A stretch of DNA of 64,000 bases. It comes from an uncultured Colwellia sp. (GTDB taxonomy: Bacteria > Pseudomonadota > Gammaproteobacteria > Enterobacterales > Alteromonadaceae). Below are positions 26,623 to 36,858 of this stretch, piece by piece. The stretch covers positions 1-64,000 of the forward strand of contig CAJXQI010000001.1 of assembly GCA_913058395.1 (NCBI GenBank), written 5' to 3'. The notes below the pieces were generated by a model that did no database searches, was not told the origin of the DNA, and was given only the letters and a program-made list of their open reading frames with translations. The stretch's first letter is position 1. Every line of letters begins with the position of its first letter. The position numbers were made by a program, and so were the translations under genes.

Positions 26623-28716
26623 ATGGTTAATAACAGAGCTGCGTCCTTTTCGAGTTTAGTCTTTTTTAGTTTTTGTCTAATCGGCTGTTTTTATTCATTT
26701 CCAGCCTTTGCTAGCAGCGAAAATTTTTCATTTATCGAATTTAATATTGCCTTTGTTTTAGGTTTGAGTTTACCGGTGTTGTTAATAACGTCGATCGCTA
26801 AGCTGTCACCTGTAATATCGAAGCGGTATCCTATTTTATTGACTCTTGCATTGCTGGCTCTACTTTATTGTATGAGCTATTTATCACACCGCAATGACTA
26901 TATAGCTTTAACATTTAGCGCCTTAATTTTGCAGTTAAGCTTTTTTTGGTCGGCTCAATTTCATTATGAGATTGAACAAGAGGAAAAGGCTAATCGAGTG
27001 CTGTGGCAAGCATTTAGTTATGGCATGTTGTCGCTATTGTTTTTGGTGGTGCTTTGGCTTGGTGTAGCTTCCCCTGAAATTGCTTGGTTAGTTTTTTCTC
27101 TACTTCAAATATCACTGTTTAGTGTTAACCTCTTTGCCGCGTTTAATAAGTCGAAAACACTTAACCAACGCTCTTTGGTCTTATTAGCCGTAAATATCAC
27201 CTTCACTATTGCTGTTTATGTTTGGTTAAATGGTCAGTTGTCATTTGATTTACTTGCCATTCTTGCCGTACTTACTTATTTAGTGGCTATGGTTAATGGC
27301 TGTTGGCAAGTGATATCAGTGTTGGTAAGTCGGCTAAAAACTCCAACTGAAAGCGTTATTGAAACAGATAGGCTTATTTTAGATCCATCGACGAACTTAC
27401 CTAGTTATCAATGTGCTTTGAAAAAGTTTGAATATAGTATCAAACATCAAAAATCTGCACGCTATGCTGCTATTGCTTTTAAACCACTTAACTTCCAACA
27501 AGTTAATGCTGTTTTAGGGCATCACAATTCTGATATTTTATTGTTGCAACTTGCCTATTGCCTGCAGAAAGCTATTGAAGATGATGGCGATTTACTAAAC
27601 TTTTGTACAGAAGAGCTTCCTGTACGTATCGCACGTTTACAAGGCTTACACTTTTTAATCGTGATGGATGTTGCACAAAGTAAGCACAGTGATGAAGTTA
27701 TTATTGAACAGCTCTGTCAGAAGTTAGCCCAAGCGGTACCTGGGCCTATGAGCTTTAAAAGCTTCTCTTTATTTTTCAAATTAGCCTTTGGTGTCGCCTT
27801 TGTTGGTAAAGACAGTGACAATGTGAATGAAGTTATTGCTTGCGCTGAAGATGCGTTGTTACAGGCTGATAAACAACAAAAGCAAGTTAGCTTTTTTGCC
27901 CAAGGCTTAGCTATTTTCAATCAACAACAATTACAGAAAATGGAGCAGCTTAAACAAGATATAGCAACTGGTGCGATTAATTGGCGTGTACAGCCACAAA
28001 TTGAAATGGCCTCTAAGCACGTATTAGGATTTGAGTTGCTATTAACTTGGCAAGGGCGTGACGGTGAAAAGCTAGACTTTAATGAAGTGATGGTCATTGC
28101 GCAGCAAAGTGGTGATGCGTTTGCACTATGCCGCAAAATGGTGACGCAGGCCTTTACCTTTTTACAACAGTTACATCGCTTAGGCGCTAAAGTACAAATT
28201 GCGATAAAGCTGTCAAACAGCTGTTTATTAGAGCCAGACATCGTCGACTTTATTGAACAACAAGCGATAGATTTCGCTATCGACTGTGAATATTTACTAA
28301 TAGAAATTAAAGAAGAAATACTGTTAAGTGCTTCTCGTGAGGCAAAAGCTAGTATTGACCAATTAAAGTTTCTGGGTGTTAAAATTGCTATTGACGAATT
28401 TTCTGGCAGCTACGAAGCACTGCGCTATCTGAGAAAGTTAGCGGTGAGCGAAATTAAAATAAATTGTCATGCGTTAGCAAAAGCAGAAGCTGGTTCATCT
28501 GATAAAGCAATTATTAATGCGCTGATTAATCTTACTCGTAAGATGAAACTGCCACTTATCGGTACAAACATTGATAATGTAGGTATTGAAAAAATGTTTA
28601 TTGCGATGGGAGGAGAATATGCCCAAGGTAAACATTATAGCTCAGGCATTAATTTCCATGAACTGCCATTTTGGCTTGACGCATGGCAGCAACAATACGC
28701 CAAAAACGATAGTTAG
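26623..28716 (+). CDS. Membrane protein with degenerate GGDEF and EAL domains
   Basis: This 697-aa protein has about eight N-terminal membrane segments (1-240), then a GGDEF-like domain (about 255-425) and an EAL-like domain (about 435-690). The GGDEF signature is replaced by QGLHF. In the EAL domain the first motif reads ELL, but the metal-binding asparagine is lysine (IKLS), the DD pair is DE, the later KID is KIN and the AEGVE block is GTNID. Cyclic-di-GMP synthesis or hydrolysis is therefore unlikely. A c-di-GMP-binding or protein-binding receptor role is inferred. It stands alone between hutI and rraA. Confidence 0.85.
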   Translation: MVNNRAASFSSLVFFSFCLIGCFYSFPAFASSENFSFIEFNIAFVLGLSLPVLLITSIAKLSPVISKRYPILLTLALLALLYCMSYLSHRNDYIALTFSALILQLSFFWSAQFHYEIEQEEKANRVLWQAFSYGMLSLLFLVVLWLGVASPEIAWLVFSLLQISLFSVNLFAAFNKSKTLNQRSLVLLAVNITFTIAVYVWLNGQLSFDLLAILAVLTYLVAMVNGCWQVISVLVSRLKTPTESVIETDRLILDPSTNLPSYQCALKKFEYSIKHQKSARYAAIAFKPLNFQQVNAVLGHHNSDILLLQLAYCLQKAIEDDGDLLNFCTEELPVRIARLQGLHFLIVMDVAQSKHSDEVIIEQLCQKLAQAVPGPMSFKSFSLFFKLAFGVAFVGKDSDNVNEVIACAEDALLQADKQQKQVSFFAQGLAIFNQQQLQKMEQLKQDIATGAINWRVQPQIEMASKHVLGFELLLTWQGRDGEKLDFNEVMVIAQQSGDAFALCRKMVTQAFTFLQQLHRLGAKVQIAIKLSNSCLLEPDIVDFIEQQAIDFAIDCEYLLIEIKEEILLSASREAKASIDQLKFLGVKIAIDEFSGSYEALRYLRKLAVSEIKINCHALAKAEAGSSDKAIINALINLTRKMKLPLIGTNIDNVGIEKMFIAMGGEYAQGKHYSSGINFHELPFWLDAWQQQYAKNDS

Positions 28717-28726
28717 ATATTGATTG

Positions 28727-29212
28727 TTACTCTATATCGAGCGGATCAGGAGATAAAATTACACCGGTGTTATCAGCATAAATATGATCATCAGGCAAAA
28801 ATGTTACGCCGGCAAAATTAATTGCTAAATCACTTTCGCCTAAGTTACTAGTGCTGGCGCCAACGGGAATAGATAATAAGCCCTGAACACCGATATCAAC
28901 ATCTTCTAAAGCATCAACATCACGAACGCTGCCGTAGCAAATAATGCCTTCCCAGTTGTTTTTAGCGGCAAGTTCGGTGATCTTAATATTAATTAGTGCG
29001 CGCCGCGTTGAACCGCCACCGTCAATGACCATTACTTTGCCAGAGCCGTCGGTATTGGCTATTTCTTCAATAAGACCATTATTTTCGAAACACTTCACGG
29101 TAACGACTTTACCGCCAAATGAGCTTCGGCCACCATAGTTACTAAAAATAGGTTCAAGTACATCGATTAAGTCTGTGTAGATATCACACAATTCTGAAGT
29201 GTTGTATTCCAT
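28727..29212 (-). CDS. rraA: Regulator of RNase E activity A (RraA)
   Basis: This 161-aa protein matches E. coli RraA along its length, with a [17 protein letters not shown] start, the central [12 protein letters not shown] and the C-terminal [11 protein letters not shown]-like end ([18 protein letters not shown]). RraA binds RNase E, inhibits it and so stabilises many mRNAs. AGGAC precedes the ATG. It converges on the GGDEF/EAL gene with a 10-bp gap and diverges from the second EAL gene. Confidence 0.95.
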   Translation of the reverse strand: MEYNTSELCDIYTDLIDVLEPIFSNYGGRSSFGGKVVTVKCFENNGLIEEIANTDGSGKVMVIDGGGSTRRALINIKITELAAKNNWEGIICYGSVRDVDALEDVDIGVQGLLSIPVGASTSNLGESDLAINFAGVTFLPDDHIYADNTGVILSPDPLDIE

Positions 29213-29383
29213 AGTCAGTCCTATGCTATTAAATTTAATAACTTCTAGTATAACGGTTGAATGCTAAGGCACAACTGCTAAGCCGCTATAGTTGCTAAAT
29301 ATTTCTAAGGTAAACGTTACTTGTAATTGCACTGGAAACATTATTTAATAACCATAATATATTTTCTCCCAAGAGTTGTATTT

Positions 29384-31384
29384 ATGGCGGATAGGGCACT
29401 TACCCATAGCTTAATTTATTCTACAGAAACTCTTATTTTCAGTATTCTTGCTTTACTTCTTTTAGCCTATTATCGCGGGTTAGGGCGTCAGTATGTAAAG
29501 TTTTGGATGATCAGTTTATCAGCACTTGCTGTTAACCAGTTTGCACTTGCTTGTGAAAATACTTTCAATGAACGAGATGTGGGTAGCGTACTAGATATTT
29601 CTATCGCACTATTACGGCAAGTCAGTCAGTACATACATATTTTGTTTTTGATCTTTGGTATTTACGCGGCGACGAAGCAGAAAAATGTGACGAGAAAAAT
29701 GCTATTTATTGGTGTTTCTTCTGCATTGCTGATTGGAATTTTTGCTGCCGTTTTTTATGGTTTTGATGTTAAAAGTGTCTTCAACCGCTTCTATTTACGT
29801 GAAAGCTTAACGGCATTTATTTTTGGTAGTGCCTTGATTGCCTCAGCTTTTTATTTGTTTTCAGCAAATATTAATCATTTTTCTGGCAAAATATTTTTAG
29901 CTTATTGTCTTTTGGTTGGCCTTCGTTACATCTCTTACTCATTTGCATCGATCATATTCCTCACCGAAGACTGGTTTCGTGAACTATCCCAAACTTTAGT
30001 ATTTGTTGATATGGGCGTGAATACTATTCTAGGATTTATTTTTCTTATTTGGATGCAAGGTGCTGAGCGTCATGTTGCCGCAACAGCTATAAACCGTGCA
30101 AAATATTTAGGTAAGCATGACTCATTAACGGGTGTATTAAACCGAGAACAAGTGCTTGAAAAACTGACTAATGAAATGAAAATATCAAAAGATAAAAAAC
30201 AAGCATTGTGTGTTTTTTTACTTGATATTAAACGCTTTAAATTTGTCAATGATACTCACGGTTTGAAAGTGGGAGACCTCATTTTAGGCGAAATAGCACA
30301 AAGGCTTAACCAAAGCTTATTGAAACCGAAAGTGGTAGGACGCTTAAGCGGCGACTCTTTTATGTACGTTATTGACTATGAAAGTGAAAAACAGCAAAGC
30401 ACTGTTGCCGAGCATTTACATGCATTAATTGAAAGGCCTTATTTGGTTTCGCAGCAAGAAGTGCACTTACAATGTAGTGTCGGCTATTGTCAGTTTCCTA
30501 CGGATGCTGAAGTTGCAGATGAGTTGTTGCAAAAATCAAATTTAGCCTTGTTTCAGGCTGAAAGTAATAATATTCAAACGGTTAAATATGAAGCGGGTAT
30601 GCAGTCCCATGGTCGACATTTACTGGCGATGGAAAAAGAAATTCGACAAGCCATTAGCAATGAAGAATTTATTCTGCATTTTCAACCGCAATTAAATTTA
30701 AAAAGTAACCGCTTAGATGGCGCGGAAGTATTAGTTCGTTGGCAGCATCCAACCAAAGGTTTATTAGCACCAGGGCAGTTTTTTGATGATATTGAAGCGC
30801 TAAACCTTTATAGCGAGCTTGATAACTATGTTTTAGAAAAAACCTGCCAAACTATCGCACAGTGGTATAAAACCTATAAACGCCGAGTGCCACTAGCAAT
30901 CAATATTACCGCGGTTGAATTTCAAGCCCAAAACTTTATTAGTAATATTCAAGCGTTATTAATTAAGTATGAAATTCCTCCTATTTACCTTGAGTTAGAG
31001 GTGACTGAGAATGTCGTTATCACTGACATTGATTTAGTGATGAACACAATAGTGGTGTTGCAAAACATGGGTATAAAAGTGTCTATTGATGATTTTGGTA
31101 CGGGCTATTCATCATTAGCATATTTACGCAAATTGCCAATTGATAAGATTAAAATTGACCGCAGCTTTATTCAAGAAGTGGCTTCTAATGACTCTGATTT
31201 GACGATAGTGAAAACTATGGTTGAATTATCACATGGTTTAGGAAAGCGTGTACTGGCAGAAGGGGTTGAAACTCAGCAACAATTACAACTGTTACGTAAC
31301 ATTGGTTGTGATGCCGTACAGGGCTATTTTATAAGTCGACCAATTAGTGCTGAAGAGTTTACTAAGTATTTAAAACGAAAATAA
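29384..31384 (+). CDS. Membrane GGDEF-EAL protein, probable c-di-GMP phosphodiesterase
   Basis: This protein of about 666 aa has an N-terminal multi-span membrane region (about 1-225), a GGDEF domain with the altered signature SGDSF (about 240-400) and a complete EAL domain (about 410-660). The EAL catalytic set is intact: EVLVRW, NITAVEF, ELEVTE, DDFGTGYS, KIKID, AEGVE and VQGY. It should hydrolyse c-di-GMP, while the GGDEF part is probably regulatory. The frame opens at a TTG at 29327; ATG 29384, with AAGAG 8 bases upstream, is preferred. A terminator follows. Confidence 0.88.
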   Translation: MADRALTHSLIYSTETLIFSILALLLLAYYRGLGRQYVKFWMISLSALAVNQFALACENTFNERDVGSVLDISIALLRQVSQYIHILFLIFGIYAATKQKNVTRKMLFIGVSSALLIGIFAAVFYGFDVKSVFNRFYLRESLTAFIFGSALIASAFYLFSANINHFSGKIFLAYCLLVGLRYISYSFASIIFLTEDWFRELSQTLVFVDMGVNTILGFIFLIWMQGAERHVAATAINRAKYLGKHDSLTGVLNREQVLEKLTNEMKISKDKKQALCVFLLDIKRFKFVNDTHGLKVGDLILGEIAQRLNQSLLKPKVVGRLSGDSFMYVIDYESEKQQSTVAEHLHALIERPYLVSQQEVHLQCSVGYCQFPTDAEVADELLQKSNLALFQAESNNIQTVKYEAGMQSHGRHLLAMEKEIRQAISNEEFILHFQPQLNLKSNRLDGAEVLVRWQHPTKGLLAPGQFFDDIEALNLYSELDNYVLEKTCQTIAQWYKTYKRRVPLAINITAVEFQAQNFISNIQALLIKYEIPPIYLELEVTENVVITDIDLVMNTIVVLQNMGIKVSIDDFGTGYSSLAYLRKLPIDKIKIDRSFIQEVASNDSDLTIVKTMVELSHGLGKRVLAEGVETQQQLQLLRNIGCDAVQGYFISRPISAEEFTKYLKRK

Positions 31385-31408
31385 TGAATTTGAATTAAAT
31401 TTAAATAA

Positions 31409-31445
31409 AAAAAGAGCTTAAATGGTTAACCATTTAAGCTCTTTT
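31409..31445. terminator. Long bidirectional terminator hairpin
   Basis: AAAGAGCTTAAATGGTTA and its near-complement ACCATTTAAGCTCTTTT form a long stem between the convergent EAL gene and DUF971 gene. It can end both transcripts. Confidence 0.88.
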
Positions 31446-31467
31446 GGGTTAATTAGATAGCTTAGTA

Positions 31468-31845
31468 TTACTTCACTTCTTTGAAAGCTATTGTTGCCTC
31501 GCGGCTATTAATCGCTGAATTAGCACTTTTCATATAATGCTGCCAACGTTGTTCATATTCTGCTAATAACACTTGAATATATGCTGCGCTATATGTATTG
31601 CTGTGGCCATCATCAAAGATTAATCGGTAGCCATGTATGCCTACCGATTCTATGCGTAATAACTGTACTTGTTTTTTATGATAAACCTTAGGCGTTAACC
31701 CTGTTGGCTGACCTTTATCGTCGGTTGGAGCGAATACGCGTAGATATTCAAAACTCAATTCAGCGCTATCTTGTTCAAGACCATCAAATTGAATTGATAA
31801 GCTCGCAGCTTGGCGATGAATGGTAAAGCCTGTGATATTACTCAT
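31468..31845 (-). CDS. DUF971 domain protein
   Basis: This 125-aa protein is a DUF971 member, related to the N-terminal domain of gamma-butyrobetaine hydroxylase (SIQFDGLEQDSAELSFEYLR, then GIHGYRLIFDDGHSNTYS). The family may bind iron or act in Fe-S processes, but no reaction is known for stand-alone members. GGAGTG precedes the ATG. It lies 29 bp after hslU on the same strand, a common gammaproteobacterial arrangement. Confidence 0.88.
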   Translation of the reverse strand: MSNITGFTIHRQAASLSIQFDGLEQDSAELSFEYLRVFAPTDDKGQPTGLTPKVYHKKQVQLLRIESVGIHGYRLIFDDGHSNTYSAAYIQVLLAEYEQRWQHYMKSANSAINSREATIAFKEVK

Positions 31846-31874
31846 GTTTCACTCCAGCATTTTAATGCCGTAAA

Positions 31875-33203
31875 TTATAAAATAAAGCGACTTAAGTCTT
31901 CGTCTTTAACAAGTTCGTTTAAGATGCTGCCAACAAATTCAGCGTCAATGACGATACTTTCGCCAGCGCGATCATTGGCATTAAACGACAATTCTTCAAC
32001 TAAACGTTCCATCATGGTATGTAAACGACGAGCACCAATGTTTTCTGTGCTCTCATTGACCTGCCATGCTGCATTAGCAATGGCTTGAATACCGTCTTCA
32101 CTAAATGAAATGGTAACGCCTTCAGTGGCAAGCAAAGCAATATATTGCTCAGTTAGCGAGGCACTTGGCTCGGTCAAAATACGAACAAAATCGTCAGTGG
32201 TTAATGCTTGCAGTTCAACGCGGATTGGCAAGCGACCTTGTAACTCAGGGATCAAATCAGAAGGTTTTGCCATTTGGAAGGCACCAGATGCAATAAATAA
32301 TATGTGGTCAGTTTTAACCATGCCATGTTTAGTGCTAACTGTAGAGCCTTCAACTAATGGTAGCAAATCACGTTGTACACCTTCGCGTGATACGTCAGGA
32401 CCTGATGAGTCACCACGTTTACAAATTTTGTCGATTTCATCGATGAAAACAATACCATTTTGCTCAACCGCATAAATGGCTTTTTCTTTGATGTCTTCTT
32501 GGTTAACAATTTTAGCAGCTTCTTCTTCCTGTAAGGCTTTAAAAGCATCTTTAATTTTTAATTTACGCTTATTAGTTTTCTCACTAGACATGCTTTGGAA
32601 CATGTTTTGTAGCTGCGAAGTCATGTCTTCCATACCAGGAGGAGACATAATCTCAACGCCGACTTGTGGCGCTGCTAGGTCTAACTCAATTTCTTTATCA
32701 TCAAGTTGTCCTTCACGTAATTTTTTACGGAACACTTGGCGAGTAGAGCTGTTATCTGGCTGTTCATCATTACCAAAGCTATCGCGAGCTGGTGGTAATA
32801 ATACGTCTAGAATACGCTCTTCAGCGGCTTCCTCAGCTAAATGCTTAACGCGTGACATTTCTTGTTCTTTGGTTAATTTAATCGCCATATCTGCAAGGTC
32901 ACGAATGATTGTTTCTACTTCTTTGCCTACATAGCCCACTTCGGTGAACTTAGTTGCTTCAACTTTAATAAAAGGCGCATTGGCAAGTTTGGCTAATCGA
33001 CGAGCAATTTCTGTTTTACCAACACCCGTTGGGCCGATCATCAAAATGTTTTTAGGAGTAACTTCTGTGCGCAACTCTTCATTAAGTTGCATTCTACGCC
33101 AGCGGTTTCTTAGTGCTATCGCAACGGCACGTTTTGCATCGCTTTGACCAACAATATGGCTATCAAGTTCGTGAACTATTTCACGTGGTGTCATATTCGA
33201 CAT
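31875..33203 (-). CDS. hslU: HslUV protease ATPase subunit HslU (ClpY)
   Basis: This 442-aa AAA+ unfoldase feeds substrates to the HslV peptidase. Walker A is GPTGVGKTE (near 57-65) and Walker B is VFIDEIDK. The I-domain insertion lies about 110-245, and the C-terminus ends in the conserved hydrophobic tail (LSRFIL) that docks into HslV. AAGGA precedes the ATG. It lies 25 bp after hslV in the same direction, under the heat-shock promoter at 33802-33832. Confidence 0.97.
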   Translation of the reverse strand: MSNMTPREIVHELDSHIVGQSDAKRAVAIALRNRWRRMQLNEELRTEVTPKNILMIGPTGVGKTEIARRLAKLANAPFIKVEATKFTEVGYVGKEVETIIRDLADMAIKLTKEQEMSRVKHLAEEAAEERILDVLLPPARDSFGNDEQPDNSSTRQVFRKKLREGQLDDKEIELDLAAPQVGVEIMSPPGMEDMTSQLQNMFQSMSSEKTNKRKLKIKDAFKALQEEEAAKIVNQEDIKEKAIYAVEQNGIVFIDEIDKICKRGDSSGPDVSREGVQRDLLPLVEGSTVSTKHGMVKTDHILFIASGAFQMAKPSDLIPELQGRLPIRVELQALTTDDFVRILTEPSASLTEQYIALLATEGVTISFSEDGIQAIANAAWQVNESTENIGARRLHTMMERLVEELSFNANDRAGESIVIDAEFVGSILNELVKDEDLSRFIL

Positions 33204-33228
33204 GTTAATTCCTTACTAAATCTGGCGT

Positions 33229-33747
33229 TTAAAGTTCGTCAATCACGTGTTGCTGATTGGTGAACACACAAATATCGCCAGCAATTTTTAATGATTTCTC
33301 TACAATCTCTTTTGCTGAAAGCTCGGTATTTTCTAATAGCGCTGTTGCGGCTGATTGCGCAAAGTTACCACCACTGCCAATGGCAATTAGGTCATGCTCA
33401 GGCTGAACAACATCACCGTTACCAGTAATGATTAAAGAAGCTGTTTCATCGGCAACAGCAAGTAAGGCTTCTAACTTACGTAATGCACGATCACTACGCC
33501 AATCTTTGGCAAGTTCAACAGCGGCTTTTGTTAAATGACCTTGGTGCATTTCTAATTTGCTTTCAAAGCGTTCGAATAAAGTAAAAGCATCAGCGGTACC
33601 ACCAGCAAAACCGGCCAGTACTTTGTCATTGTATAAACGACGAACTTTTCGGGCATTACCTTTCATTACAGTGTTGCCAAGCGAAACTTGACCATCACCA
33701 CCGATGGCAACTTTGCCATTACGTCTGACAGAAACAATAGTAGTCAC
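33229..33747 (-). CDS. hslV: HslUV protease peptidase subunit HslV (ClpQ)
   Basis: This is a proteasome-like threonine peptidase that forms a dodecamer. After removal of the initiator residue the catalytic threonine of [19 protein letters not shown] is at the N-terminus. The open frame begins at 33771, but the GTG at 33747 has AGAGG 6 bases upstream and gives exactly the mature family N-terminus (172 aa). A start further upstream would bury the catalytic threonine. It is the first gene of hslV-hslU. Confidence 0.97.
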   Translation of the reverse strand: MTTIVSVRRNGKVAIGGDGQVSLGNTVMKGNARKVRRLYNDKVLAGFAGGTADAFTLFERFESKLEMHQGHLTKAAVELAKDWRSDRALRKLEALLAVADETASLIITGNGDVVQPEHDLIAIGSGGNFAQSAATALLENTELSAKEIVEKSLKIAGDICVFTNQQHVIDEL

Positions 33748-33801
33748 AAATAACCTCTTACATATGGCCAACTGAGATAGTCGACTTGTCTAATGTAGAA
33801 T

Positions 33802-33832
33802 AGATAGGGGATAACTCGACATTTTTCAAGGG
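33802..33832 (-). promoter_or_regulatory. Sigma-32 heat-shock promoter of hslVU
   Basis: On the minus strand CCCTTGAAA is followed after 13 bases by CCCCTATCT, very close to the sigma-32 consensus CTTGAAA and CCCCATNT. It lies about 55 bp before the hslV GTG start. Confidence 0.85.
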
Positions 33833-33883
33833 AGCTAGTCGGAATTTGTCGTGTTTTTTTGCAGAAAGTTTTTGAAAAGAGTT

Positions 33884-33921
33884 TAGGCAATGCATCGTGG
33901 TTTAACTTAGCAGCATTGCCT
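33884..33921. repeat. Inverted repeat between ftsN and hslV
   Basis: AGGCAATGC and GCATTGCCT are perfect 9-bp complements separated by 20 bases. It lies 26 bp after the ftsN stop on the minus strand and upstream of the hslV promoter. It lacks a clear T run on that strand, so it is a weak terminator at best. Confidence 0.4.
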
Positions 33922-33946
33922 GAATTTTTCGATGATACGTAAAGGT

Positions 33947-34504
33947 TTAGTCCCAGTTCCAAATTTTACAGCCGTGTACTGAATTGTTCTTTAACTTGTG
34001 TTTATCTTTTTCAGCACCACGTTTTTTGGGATATGGCCCTAAGTAAACTTTATACCAAGTAGCAGAAGTACCAACCGACTTGCTAACTTGTGCAACTAAG
34101 CCCGTAAAGGCGATTTTTGCTTTTAACGATTCGGCTTGTTTACGGGTTTTAAAAGAACCACATTGCATTTTATATGGCCCTTTTTGAGTGACCTTATATT
34201 CACCAACTTCTACTTCTTTACTTTTTAAGTCGTCAACGTAAGTCCACTTTTCTTCAGGTGGCTTAGGTAGCTCTGTCGTTTTAGCTTTAGCGGTTTTTGT
34301 CGCTTTTGGCGTCACCACTACGTCAGGCTGTTTGTCTTTAATCGTCCACAGCAAATAACCAAAACTAGGTAAAGCGAGTACTAGAAATAGCGCAATCATT
34401 TTAACTTTCAATGATATAGCTGGCGCTGGCTCAACATTTTTTTTATATGGGCTTTTCTTTTTATTTTTTGCTCGAGAGCGGGAAACGTAATCTTGATGCG
34501 CCAT
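33947..34504 (-). CDS. ftsN: Cell division protein FtsN-like, SPOR domain
   Basis: This 185-aa bitopic protein has a basic cytoplasmic tail (YVSRSRAKNKKKSPYKKN), one membrane segment (about 32-50), a lysine- and proline-rich periplasmic linker and a C-terminal SPOR domain (about 105-180, with MQCGSFKTRKQAESLKAKI) that binds denuded septal glycans. FtsN activates septal peptidoglycan synthesis. The order priA-ftsN-hslV-hslU supports the name, as in E. coli where cytR lies between. It is shorter than E. coli FtsN (319 aa), mostly in the linker. Confidence 0.9.
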   Translation of the reverse strand: MAHQDYVSRSRAKNKKKSPYKKNVEPAPAISLKVKMIALFLVLALPSFGYLLWTIKDKQPDVVVTPKATKTAKAKTTELPKPPEEKWTYVDDLKSKEVEVGEYKVTQKGPYKMQCGSFKTRKQAESLKAKIAFTGLVAQVSKSVGTSATWYKVYLGPYPKKRGAEKDKHKLKNNSVHGCKIWNWD

Positions 34505-34641
34505 GGAAAACTTTATACTGGGAAACTTTCGCCAATTCTAACCAACTGGGTAAGAAATATCACTACTTAGTCACGTATAAGCTGTAATTAGATATGACAG
34601 CGTAGCAGTAATACAAAATATGCCCGTTAAAAGCCGTGTGG

Positions 34642-36858
34642 CTACCAGCTTAAATCTACCGGATCAATATCGACAGACCAGCGTACCTTTGACTGCCATT
34701 CATTATTGGTGCTGTGATGAATCAATTGAAATACCGCTTGGTGTAATTGCTTGCGAGACTTCGCCTGTAAAATTAAATGATAGCGAAACTTACCAGCCTT
34801 TTTTTCCATTGCTGCTGGCACAGGGCCTGCAAATTGACAGCCATCAAAGGAGTGCTCAGTTAATGCTCTTAAGAATTTTTCAGGGTAAGACGGATAGTTT
34901 GCATCCGCTCGAAATAGTGCTTGAAAGCTAAACGGTGGTAGCATCGCTTGTTGGCGTTCTATTAGTGCTTGTTTGGCGAAGTGTTGATAGCCATTATTGA
35001 CTAGGTCTTGTAATAGCGGGTGATCAGGAAAATTACTTTGCACCATAACTTTACCAGGTTTGCTAGCTCTGCCTGCTCGACCAGACACTTGTACTAATAA
35101 TTGCGCCATATGTTCGGCTGCGCGAAAATCATAGCTGAACAATGCGCCGTCAACATCAAGTACAGCTACTAAGGTTACATCGGGAAAGTGATGACCTTTT
35201 GCTAGCATTTGTGTACCAATCAATAGTTGATGTTCTTTATCACTGACCTGTTGTAGCAATTTCGCGAGTTCGCCTTTTTTACGGGTGCTATCTCTATCTA
35301 TGCGTACGGTGCTAAAATCAGAAAATAGTTCACCAATCCTTTCTTCAAGTTGCTCTGTACCTTGTCCTAACGACTTTATCCGCACGCTGCCGCAACTTGG
35401 ACATTGTGGTGGAATGCGTTTTTGGCTACCACAGTGGTGGCAGATCAATAATCCCTGACCTTGATGTAGGGTATAAGGTTTATTACAGCGTTGGCAATCC
35501 GCAATCCAATGACACTCTTGACAGTTAATTGCTGGCGCATAACCTCGGCGATTAAGAAACACTAACGCTTGTTCACCACGTTCTAAGGTGTTTTTTATTG
35601 CTTGTTTTAATGTACCTGAAAGGCCATATTCCATTTGCTGTTGGGCAACATCGATCAGGCTGATTTTTGCGGTTGAGGCATTGCCCGCACGTTTTTTTAA
35701 TTGATGATAATGGTAACGACCAGTTAGTGCGTTTTGCAGTGTTTCAAAACTAGGCGTAGCACTGCCAAGTACAATAGGAATATTAAGTTGCCGTGCTCTT
35801 AATATGGCAATGTCACGAGCATTATAGCGAAAGCTGTCTTGCTGTTTAAAAGAGCCATCGTGCTCTTCGTCAACAATGATTAAACCTAAGTCATGTAATG
35901 GCGTAAATATAGCTGAGCGCGTGCCTATTACTATCGCAGCTGAGCCACGTTGAGCTTCTAGCCAAGTTTGTAATCGTTCTTTGTCATTAAGGCCTGAGTG
36001 GTGCAAACAAATAGGGACATTAAAACGTTGTTCGAACCGAGCTAAGGTTTGTGGTGTTAAGCCTATTTCAGGTACTAGCACTAACACTTGCTTATTTGCT
36101 GCTAGGACTTCTTCCATCGCTTGTAAATAAACTTCTGTTTTACCACTGCCAGTAATGCCATCAACTAAGTGGCAAGAGAACTGCTTTTGCATTTCCTTAA
36201 TGGTAGCAACGATAATGGCTTGCTCCGCAGAAAGCTCTAAACGGTTATCTTGTTGTAAAGCACTGTCTTGCCAGCTGAATACTTCCACTGGGCGAGATTC
36301 AGAGTAAATGAGTTGCTTTTTTTCCAGCGCGTTAAGTTGTGCTTTATTAAAGCCAAGAGTTAAAAGTTCAGACCAGGTCATGCCTTGGTGTTGCTTAAGT
36401 AAAGTGAGTAACTCACCTTGCTTAGGCGCACGCTTTTGTGTGGCATTGTGTTCTTCATCTGTTAACGATTCTTTTGTTAACCAAATTTGTGGCAATTCAA
36501 CATCAGGTTGTTTTATTTGTCGTAAAAGAACCGGTAGTGCTTGTTGAAAAACATCACCAATAGGGTGGTGATAATAATCAGCGCAGCGTTGCAAAAAGTT
36601 TAATAGTTCAGTTGAGAAGCTAAAGTTGTCTTTAACTCGGCTTAATATCGACTTTATTTTTTCTGCGGCGTATTCAGTATCGTCATCGACTGCTAAAACA
36701 ATGGCGACTACTTGGCGAGAACCAAAAGGCACAATAACCCGCTCACCAAGCTTAATAGCGTTAACATTTAATTTTGCTGGCAATTTATAGGTAAACAATT
36801 GACGCATAGGAACGGGAATCGCTACTTTTACGTACTTGCCAGTTGAAGTTATTGCCAC
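34642..36858 (-). CDS. priA: Primosomal replication helicase PriA
   Basis: This 738-aa helicase restarts stalled replication forks and loads the primosome. It has an N-terminal DNA-binding domain (about 1-110), a DEAH-type helicase core with Walker A GITGSGKTE and box II DEEH, and two zinc-binding cysteine clusters (CQECHWIADCQRC, then CHHCG and CPSCG near 445-490). The C-terminal helicase motif VSGRAGR is also present. The start is GTG at 36858. It diverges from rpmE, as in E. coli. Confidence 0.97.
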   Translation of the reverse strand: MAITSTGKYVKVAIPVPMRQLFTYKLPAKLNVNAIKLGERVIVPFGSRQVVAIVLAVDDDTEYAAEKIKSILSRVKDNFSFSTELLNFLQRCADYYHHPIGDVFQQALPVLLRQIKQPDVELPQIWLTKESLTDEEHNATQKRAPKQGELLTLLKQHQGMTWSELLTLGFNKAQLNALEKKQLIYSESRPVEVFSWQDSALQQDNRLELSAEQAIIVATIKEMQKQFSCHLVDGITGSGKTEVYLQAMEEVLAANKQVLVLVPEIGLTPQTLARFEQRFNVPICLHHSGLNDKERLQTWLEAQRGSAAIVIGTRSAIFTPLHDLGLIIVDEEHDGSFKQQDSFRYNARDIAILRARQLNIPIVLGSATPSFETLQNALTGRYHYHQLKKRAGNASTAKISLIDVAQQQMEYGLSGTLKQAIKNTLERGEQALVFLNRRGYAPAINCQECHWIADCQRCNKPYTLHQGQGLLICHHCGSQKRIPPQCPSCGSVRIKSLGQGTEQLEERIGELFSDFSTVRIDRDSTRKKGELAKLLQQVSDKEHQLLIGTQMLAKGHHFPDVTLVAVLDVDGALFSYDFRAAEHMAQLLVQVSGRAGRASKPGKVMVQSNFPDHPLLQDLVNNGYQHFAKQALIERQQAMLPPFSFQALFRADANYPSYPEKFLRALTEHSFDGCQFAGPVPAAMEKKAGKFRYHLILQAKSRKQLHQAVFQLIHHSTNNEWQSKVRWSVDIDPVDLSW

